NCBI GenBank assembly: GCA_021730785.1
Contig: JAKFWF010000007.1
Span: forward strand, 1 to 35,171
DNA from: Hyphomicrobiaceae bacterium
GTDB taxonomy: Bacteria > Pseudomonadota > Alphaproteobacteria > Rhizobiales > Hyphomicrobiaceae
DNA: 35,171 nucleotides
Direction: 5' to 3'
The translations under genes were made by a program, and so were the position numbers. Positions 30,721 through 35,171 of this stretch are shown here, piece by piece (within the stretch, counting starts at the first letter, position 1; the number at the start of each line of letters is the position of its first letter). The notes beneath the pieces were generated by a model. The model ran no database searches, had not been told where the DNA came from, and worked only from the letters and a program-made list of their open reading frames with translations.

Positions 30721-31842
30721 ATGCCACGCTCCTGGTCCTATGCGAGCCGCCTTGCCAGCGACCTCGACCGGTGGCGCGCCGCCGGCTTCATCACCGAGGT
30801 TGGGCAACGGCAAATCCTGGCCGACATGTCCACGCGCGCCAGCAGGTTCAGCCTGCCAGGGACGCTAGCGGTGTTGGGCGCGGTTCTGATCGGGTTCTCG
30901 GCCATGAGTTTCGTGGCGGCGAATTGGAGCGGGATGTCGAAACTCGCGCGGCTGCTGGTTCTGGCCGCTGGCATGTGGAGTGCCTATGGCACGGCCGCCG
31001 TGCTGTTCGCGCGGCAGCTGCCGATGTTCGGGCATGCCGCCGTGTTGGGCGGGGCATCGATCTTCGGTGCGGCGATCATGTTGGTCGCGCAGATGTATCA
31101 CATGGACGGCAATCCGCCGGACGCCGTGCTGTTGTGGGCGGCCGGCGCGCTCGCTGCCGGCATCGGATTTGCCTCAGGTCCGGTGCTGGGTCTGGCGATG
31201 GCACTGGTCGGCCTGTGGAGCGGCTGGGAGATGCTGCTGACAAGCGGTGTGCACTGGGCATTCCTGCTGGCGTGGGCCGCCGTCGCTGGAACATTCCTAT
31301 GGCTGCGCTGGCGGCCAGGACTGCATCTGTCGGCACTGACACTGGCCGGCTGGATCGTCGCCTTGGCGTGGAAACTGCCACAGGGACCCCATTCGTGGCT
31401 GGTTGCGGCCATCGGCTTTGCCATTGCTGTCCTGGCGGTTGCAAGTAGCTTGGGGCTCGCCGATGCCCTGTCAGGTCGGGTCGGTAGAATTGCGCCGACG
31501 GCCACGAACTACGGACTGCTGCTGGGCTTCACCGGCCTGATGATGATGCAAACGGAAGGTGCTAGAACGGTCGGCCAGTCGCTGGGGTACGCCCTGGTGA
31601 TGCTGGCGATCGTGCTCGGCGTCATTGCCTGGGCCATGCGGAGTGATAACCGTCCGGCGCTTTGGGTGGCCTATGGCGCTTTCTCCGCTGAAATCCTGCT
31701 GCTCTATTTCCGCACGCTTGGCACCTTGTTGAACACCTCGCTGTTCTTCGCGGTGGCTGGCCTGCTTGTCATCGCCCTGTCGACGGTCGCATTCCGCCTG
31801 CTCAAGCGCGATCAAGCCCTCGTCGATGGAGTCCGACCATGA
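30721..31842 (+). CDS. DUF2157 membrane protein
   Basis: A 373-residue protein. A short soluble N-terminal part (about 1-45, RLASDLDRWRAAGFITEVGQ) holds the DUF2157 segment. About nine or ten hydrophobic helices follow, with features such as FVAANWSGMSKLARL and AQMYHMDGNPPDAVLLWA that recur in the family. The function of DUF2157 is not established. It overlaps the next gene by ATGA (31839-31842), the usual pairing with a GDYXXLXY protein, so the two probably form one membrane unit. The start codon has AGAAGG about 7 bases upstream. Confidence 0.9.
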   Translation: MPRSWSYASRLASDLDRWRAAGFITEVGQRQILADMSTRASRFSLPGTLAVLGAVLIGFSAMSFVAANWSGMSKLARLLVLAAGMWSAYGTAAVLFARQLPMFGHAAVLGGASIFGAAIMLVAQMYHMDGNPPDAVLLWAAGALAAGIGFASGPVLGLAMALVGLWSGWEMLLTSGVHWAFLLAWAAVAGTFLWLRWRPGLHLSALTLAGWIVALAWKLPQGPHSWLVAAIGFAIAVLAVASSLGLADALSGRVGRIAPTATNYGLLLGFTGLMMMQTEGARTVGQSLGYALVMLAIVLGVIAWAMRSDNRPALWVAYGAFSAEILLLYFRTLGTLLNTSLFFAVAGLLVIALSTVAFRLLKRDQALVDGVRP

Positions 31843-32438
31843 TGTTGCCATCCCGCAAATGGCTGATCGCAGCCCTCGCGGTTGCCGGCCTGCAGACCGC
31901 CGCGATCGGCCACATGGTGTGGGACCGGGTCCAGCTGCTGCGCAGCGGTCGCCAGATCGTGCTGCCGATCGTGCCGGTCGATCCGCGCTCCCTGTTCCGC
32001 GGCGACTACGTGATCTTGAGCTATGAGGCATCGAGAGTACCCGCGCGGCTCATTCCGGCGGACGTGAAGTCCGCTGCACCGCAGTGGTTCTATGTCACGT
32101 TCGAGCAGAAAGGCGAGGCATGGCAGCTTGCCGGGGTATCTGGCGTGGCGCCTTCGCCGACCGCCACGACCATTTCGATCAGGGCGCGCACGCTGCACGG
32201 GTGGCACGAGATCAGAGTTCCACAAGCTGCGGGCGCGGCAGCCCCAATCGAAGGAGACCTGAACATCCGGTATGGCATCGAGAGCTATTTCGTACCGGAG
32301 GGAAAAGGACCGGCGCTCGAGCAGACCGCACGTGATGGAAAACTTGCCGCCCTCATCGCCGTTGATGCACGCGGCAATGCGGCCATCAAGGGCCTCATGA
32401 TCGACGGCCGACGCGTGTACGACGAGCCGCTGCTGTGA
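31839..32438 (+). CDS. GDYXXLXY domain protein, partner of DUF2157
   Basis: A 199-residue protein with an N-terminal membrane anchor (about residues 7-25, WLIAALAVAGLQTAAIG) and an extracytoplasmic domain. The family signature is clear: F-R-G-D-Y-V-I-L-S-Y at about 54-63, after the usual VPVDPRS. The rest shows a beta-rich domain including FVPEGKG and the ending DGRRVYDEPL. The family has no known activity and is nearly always beside DUF2157. The ATGA overlap with the upstream gene implies coupled translation in roughly equal amounts. Confidence 0.92.
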   Translation: MMLPSRKWLIAALAVAGLQTAAIGHMVWDRVQLLRSGRQIVLPIVPVDPRSLFRGDYVILSYEASRVPARLIPADVKSAAPQWFYVTFEQKGEAWQLAGVSGVAPSPTATTISIRARTLHGWHEIRVPQAAGAAAPIEGDLNIRYGIESYFVPEGKGPALEQTARDGKLAALIAVDARGNAAIKGLMIDGRRVYDEPLL

Positions 32439-32529
32439 CTTGCGGAAATTGCGGGTGGCGGGAAGGCGCCGGCTTCGCCTAAGTTGCCGCCCGTGCGCTG
32501 CACAGCGCCCTCACAGGGAGACAACCACC

Positions 32530-32877
32530 ATGCCGATCATCCGCCACGAGCCTTCGAAGATCCTGTCCAAGGTCGTCGAGGCCAACAACTTCGTCTACAC
32601 CGCTGGCGTCGTGCCAGAGGATCTGAGCAAGGATGTCAAAGGTCAGACTGCCGACGTCCTGAAGGAGATCGACCGGCTGCTGAAGCTGTGCGGCACCGAC
32701 AAGTCGCATGTCATCTCGGCCACCATCTGGGTGCCCGACATCCGTTTGCGCGAGCAGATGAACGAAGCCTGGAATGCCTGGACCGAGGGTAAGAACCTGC
32801 CCGGCCGTGCCTGCATCGAAGCAAAACTCGCCGATCCGCGCATCCTGGTCGAGATCGCTGTGATCGCCGCGAAGTAA
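32530..32877 (+). CDS. RidA family protein (reactive enamine/imine deaminase-like)
   Basis: A 115-residue cytosolic protein from ATG 32530, with GGGAG 12 bases upstream; the frame opens at 32440 without a better site. RidA proteins form trimers and hydrolyse 2-aminoacrylate-type enamines released by PLP enzymes. The family arginine that holds the substrate carboxylate is present in PGRACIEAKLADP, as are VYTAGVVPED, ATIWVPDI and the ending VEIAVIAAK. It carries the RidA-like signature but may belong to a Rid subgroup with other targets. It is convergent with rplI, with a strong hairpin between. Confidence 0.88.
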   Translation: MPIIRHEPSKILSKVVEANNFVYTAGVVPEDLSKDVKGQTADVLKEIDRLLKLCGTDKSHVISATIWVPDIRLREQMNEAWNAWTEGKNLPGRACIEAKLADPRILVEIAVIAAK

Positions 32878-32883
32878 AGGGGT

Positions 32884-32918
32884 GGATGGTTACAGACAGC
32901 CCCGGGTTGTAACCATCC
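32884..32918. terminator. Bidirectional hairpin between the RidA-family gene and rplI
   Basis: GGATGGTTACA (32884-32894) and TGTAACCATCC (32908-32918) form a perfect 11-bp stem with a 13-base loop. It sits between two convergent stops (32877 and 32925), an ideal place to end both transcripts. No T-run follows on either strand, so it may depend on structure or Rho. Confidence 0.6.
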
Positions 32919-32924
32919 GCCGCC

Positions 32925-33503
32925 TCACACGTCCGGCTGTTCGCCCGTGCCGGGCGCGCCGCCTTCGAAGGCGTCGTCCGGCTGGAACGTCTCCAGTTCG
33001 ATCTTCTCGTCCTTGATGAGGGTGACGTCCTCGCCGCGGGCCTGGCGCTCGGCTTCGTCCGCCGAGCGGGCGACGTTGACCTGGATCTTGACGGTGACCT
33101 CGGGGTGCAGCGCGACGCGCGTGCCGTGCAGGCCGAGCGTCTTGATCGGCTGGTCGAGGATCACCTGGCGGCGGTCGACCGTGAAGCCGCCCGTGGTGAC
33201 GGCCTCGGCGATGTCGCGGGTTGAAACCGAGCCGTAGAGCTGGCCGGTGTCGCCGGCCTGGCGGATGGTGGTGAAGATCTTGTCTTCGAGTTTGGCGGCG
33301 ACCGCCTCGGCTTCTTTCTTGAGCGACAGGTTCTCAGCTTCGAGCTGCACGCGCTTTGTTTCGAACTGGGCTTGGTTGGCGCTCGTCGCCCGCAGCGCCT
33401 TGCCCTCGGGCAGCAGGAAGTTGCGGGCAAAGCCGTCCTTGACCTTGACGACATCGCCCATCTGGCCGAGGCGGCCGATGCGCTGGAGAAGAATGACTTG
33501 CAT
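32925..33503 (-). CDS. rplI: 50S ribosomal protein L9
   Basis: A 192-residue ribosomal protein. The N-terminal rRNA-binding domain, [19 protein letters not shown] and [13 protein letters not shown], is diagnostic; the long connecting helix (about 50-78, [19 protein letters not shown]) and the C-terminal domain ([17 protein letters not shown]) follow. It is about 40 residues longer than E. coli L9, with an acidic tail ([17 protein letters not shown]), as in other alphaproteobacteria. AAGGAG lies 7 bases before ATG 33503. It is the last gene of the rpsF cluster, 42 bases after DUF2232. Confidence 0.97.
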   Translation of the reverse strand: MQVILLQRIGRLGQMGDVVKVKDGFARNFLLPEGKALRATSANQAQFETKRVQLEAENLSLKKEAEAVAAKLEDKIFTTIRQAGDTGQLYGSVSTRDIAEAVTTGGFTVDRRQVILDQPIKTLGLHGTRVALHPEVTVKIQVNVARSADEAERQARGEDVTLIKDEKIELETFQPDDAFEGGAPGTGEQPDV

Positions 33504-33545
33504 GGAAGAACTCCTTGTGTGGGGTGATGGCTTGGTTGGTGTGGT

Positions 33546-34529
33546 TCAGGTGGACGGCGGACCTTGCGGCGGTTGCGTCCGGCGCAGGGGCAGGGGCAGG
33601 AAAGGTTCGGCAAGCGCGAGGAGTGCGAGGGCTGGTCCAGCCAGGGCAATGAAGGGAACCAGCACCGCGTAGACCCCGGCAAGATAGAACGGTCGCAGGC
33701 TCTGTCCGCGGGTCGCATGATGGATAATGGCCAGACCGACGAACATGAATGCCAGGAGCAGGGCCCCCATCAGCCCAGCGGCGATCAATCCGGCGAAGCC
33801 CGGTAGAAACGAGCCACCGAGCGCGGCTGCAAGCGCAATCGGCGCGGGTGGAGGCAGGCGCAACGCGGCCAGATCGGGCCAGGGCCGCACCAGTCGGTTG
33901 GATCGCGCCACCACATGTGCCGCCAGCCACAGGTTGAGGATGGCGACCGCAAGCCATGTGGTGGCGAGCGAAACCGTGAATACACTGACCATCAGTTCGG
34001 TCAGTCTGGCAGTTTGTACCGGGTCGAGCGCATCGGGAATACCGACCGGACCAGGTGCACCCACTGGCCGTTTCAGCATGCGTTCGATTGTGCCGCCCAG
34101 CAACTTGCGCAAGTCGTCCATATCGGCAGCTGAACTGACGAGCGCCACTGCAGCCAGCGAACTGGCGATCAGGGCGGCCAGCACGACGATGCGGCCAAGG
34201 GGATACCACTCGGTCTGCGCCACGCCGCCAGCGCTACTGACATCACGATTGAGCAGGCAGTAGTAGGAGAGCACGGCAGTCGGGGCGCCGATCGACAGGG
34301 CGTGAAACAGGATCCCGCGGACGTTGCCGATCACGCCGATGGAACAGGCGCCGACTATGGCGGCCACGGCGGCAGCCCGCCAGCCCCAACCCAGGCCAGC
34401 GACGGCGACCGGCATGGGTGACAGGAAAAACAGCACCAGCAGGCCGAGCAGTGTCCCGGTCGACGCCGACGCAAACAGCATCGCCGACACGAATCCGGCG
34501 CCGAGGCCGATGGGGAGGTAGGTTTGCAT
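33546..34529 (-). CDS. DUF2232 family membrane protein
   Basis: A 327-residue protein with about eight hydrophobic helices, beginning QTYLPIGLGAGFVSAMLFAS. The middle loop (about 125-165) is polar (SSAADMDDLRKLLGG). A later pair of helices contains LAGVYAVLVPFIALAGPALA and the tail is short and proline-rich. DUF2232 members lie between rpsR and rplI in many alphaproteobacteria, exactly as here. They resemble S-component-like or YybS-type membrane proteins, but the function is not known. It could be co-transcribed with the ribosomal genes, or partly shielded by the hairpin after rpsR. Confidence 0.88.
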   Translation of the reverse strand: MQTYLPIGLGAGFVSAMLFASASTGTLLGLLVLFFLSPMPVAVAGLGWGWRAAAVAAIVGACSIGVIGNVRGILFHALSIGAPTAVLSYYCLLNRDVSSAGGVAQTEWYPLGRIVVLAALIASSLAAVALVSSAADMDDLRKLLGGTIERMLKRPVGAPGPVGIPDALDPVQTARLTELMVSVFTVSLATTWLAVAILNLWLAAHVVARSNRLVRPWPDLAALRLPPPAPIALAAALGGSFLPGFAGLIAAGLMGALLLAFMFVGLAIIHHATRGQSLRPFYLAGVYAVLVPFIALAGPALALLALAEPFLPLPLRRTQPPQGPPST

Positions 34530-34594
34530 GATCCACGCTGTCCCGCCGAAGAGCGGTTAGGGGCAGGCCCAAACGACCTGCTCCAACACTTCAA

Positions 34595-34658
34595 TTGTCG
34601 CTGGCGGTATTTTGGTTGTCGCTGGCGACCCCGCTTCGCGGAGCCGGCCGCCAGCGAC
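34595..34658. repeat. Direct repeats and hairpin between rpsR and DUF2232
   Basis: TTGTCGCTGGCG occurs twice, at 34595-34606 and 34616-34627. GCCAGCGAC (34650-34658) is the complement of part of both copies. The copy at 34618-34626 can form a 9-bp outer stem with an inner stem CCGC/GCGG (34631-34634/34638-34641). The other copy offers an alternative partner, so two folds compete. The hairpin begins 12 bases beyond the rpsR stop and could set the drop in expression from ribosomal genes to DUF2232. Confidence 0.5.
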
Positions 34659-34670
34659 GGAAGACTGGTC

Positions 34671-34922
34671 CTACTTCAAGACGTAGGGCAGCAGGCCGAG
34701 GAACCGGCAGCGCTTGATCGCCTTCGACAGCTCGCGCTGCTTCTTGGCCGACACCGCGGTGATGCGGCTGGGCACGATCTTGCCGCGTTCGGACACATAG
34801 CGGCCGAGCGTGCGCACGTCCTTGTAGTCGATCTTGGGTGCCGCATCGCCCGAGAACGGGCAAGTCTTGCGCCGCCGATGGAACGGACGGCGGGCCGGGA
34901 TCTGTTGGATTTCGTCAGCCAT
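34671..34922 (-). CDS. rpsR: 30S ribosomal protein S18
   Basis: An 83-residue ribosomal protein. The conserved stretches [35 protein letters not shown] and [20 protein letters not shown] are all present, and the ending [10 protein letters not shown] is normal. S18 binds with S6 on the small-subunit platform. GGAGG inside the last codons of rpsF lies about 7 bases before the ATG, and only 2 bases separate the two genes, so their translation is coupled. Confidence 0.98.
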   Translation of the reverse strand: MADEIQQIPARRPFHRRRKTCPFSGDAAPKIDYKDVRTLGRYVSERGKIVPSRITAVSAKKQRELSKAIKRCRFLGLLPYVLK

Positions 34923-34924
34923 GG

Positions 34925-35171
34925 TCAGCCCTCCGAGCCGGGTGTGGAACCGCCGCCGTCACGGGGCGGGCGTGGCGTGCGCGGACGGTCATCGCCGCCT
35001 TCGCGCGGTGGCCGGGCGCGGAATGTCGAGCCGCCTTCGCTGCTGGCACCAGCACCCCCGCCGCCACCTTCGCGGCCGCGATAGCCGCCGCCCCCACCGC
35101 CACCTGCGCCGGCGCCGCCACGGAAGCCGCCGCGATCACCACCGCCGCCACCGCCGCGGAACCCGCCGCGG
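34925..35171 (-). CDS. rpsF: 30S ribosomal protein S6, C-terminal part (5' end outside window)
   Basis: Only the last 81 codons are inside the window, ending with TGA at 34925. The frame was read by hand, because the neighbouring frame also stays open and gives an alanine-rich shadow. The visible residues begin [19 protein letters not shown] and remain extremely rich in Gly and Arg to about residue 40. They then become Ser/Pro/Arg-rich and end STPGSEG. The folded S6 domain is not visible. Identification rests on position: it is immediately upstream of rpsR, as in nearly all bacteria, and alphaproteobacterial S6 often has a low-complexity tail. The length and RGG style of this tail are unusual. 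Confidence 0.8.
   Translation of the reverse strand, partial: RGGFRGGGGGGDRGGFRGGAGAGGGGGGGYRGREGGGGGAGASSEGGSTFRARPPREGGDDRPRTPRPPRDGGGSTPGSEG

Overview
The window looks like a piece of chromosome from a high-GC alphaproteobacterium. I infer this from the gene orders rpsF-rpsR-DUF2232-rplI, trpC-moaC-moeA and hemB-bpt, from a Mg-type HemB, from a DacA-type peptidase with a C-terminal SPOR domain, and from palindromic repeats of the GTCATCCCGG kind common in that class. I cannot name the genus from sequence alone. No tRNA, rRNA or CRISPR array was found.

Layout. Positions 1-126 are the right end of an IS66-family element that begins outside the window. From 602 to 6335 lie a D,D-carboxypeptidase (minus), an RTX protein made almost wholly of repeats (plus), and a minus-strand metal-handling group: an exported thioredoxin-like protein, a NicO/RcnA-type Ni/Co transporter with a histidine-rich loop, and a DUF1007 periplasmic protein with an EF-hand-like loop. 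An intact IS5/IS1182-type element (6449-7830) sits upstream of DUF1007, followed by about 270 bases packed with palindromes.

Positions 8105-14874 form a minus-strand array that in transcription order reads SHMT-like enzyme, TctB, TctA, DctP, DctQ, DctM. It combines the two membrane subunits of a tripartite tricarboxylate transporter, without its TctC binding protein, with a complete TRAP transporter. The PLP enzyme that heads it has changed active-site residues. A HutD-family cupin diverges from it. This is the best candidate in the window for an uncharacterised catabolic module.

Positions 15570-20745 hold mixed genes: a quinone-oxidoreductase-like MDR, a TraB/GumN protein, a Tat-exported metallo-beta-lactamase-fold hydrolase, a GFA protein, a PilZ protein and YebC. 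Positions 21053-34922 are mostly core genes: a YmdB-type phosphoesterase, hemB, bpt, a polysaccharide deacetylase, mgtE, three small genes, the trpC-moaC-moeA operon, a DUF2157/GDYXXLXY membrane pair, a RidA-family gene, and the ribosomal cluster rpsF-rpsR-DUF2232-rplI. The window ends inside rpsF, whose visible part is an extreme Gly/Arg-rich tail.

Start codons were moved inward from the longest open frame wherever a Shine-Dalgarno sequence, signal peptide or gene overlap argued for it; this is stated per gene. Repeat and hairpin positions were found by eye, and no folding or database search was run.
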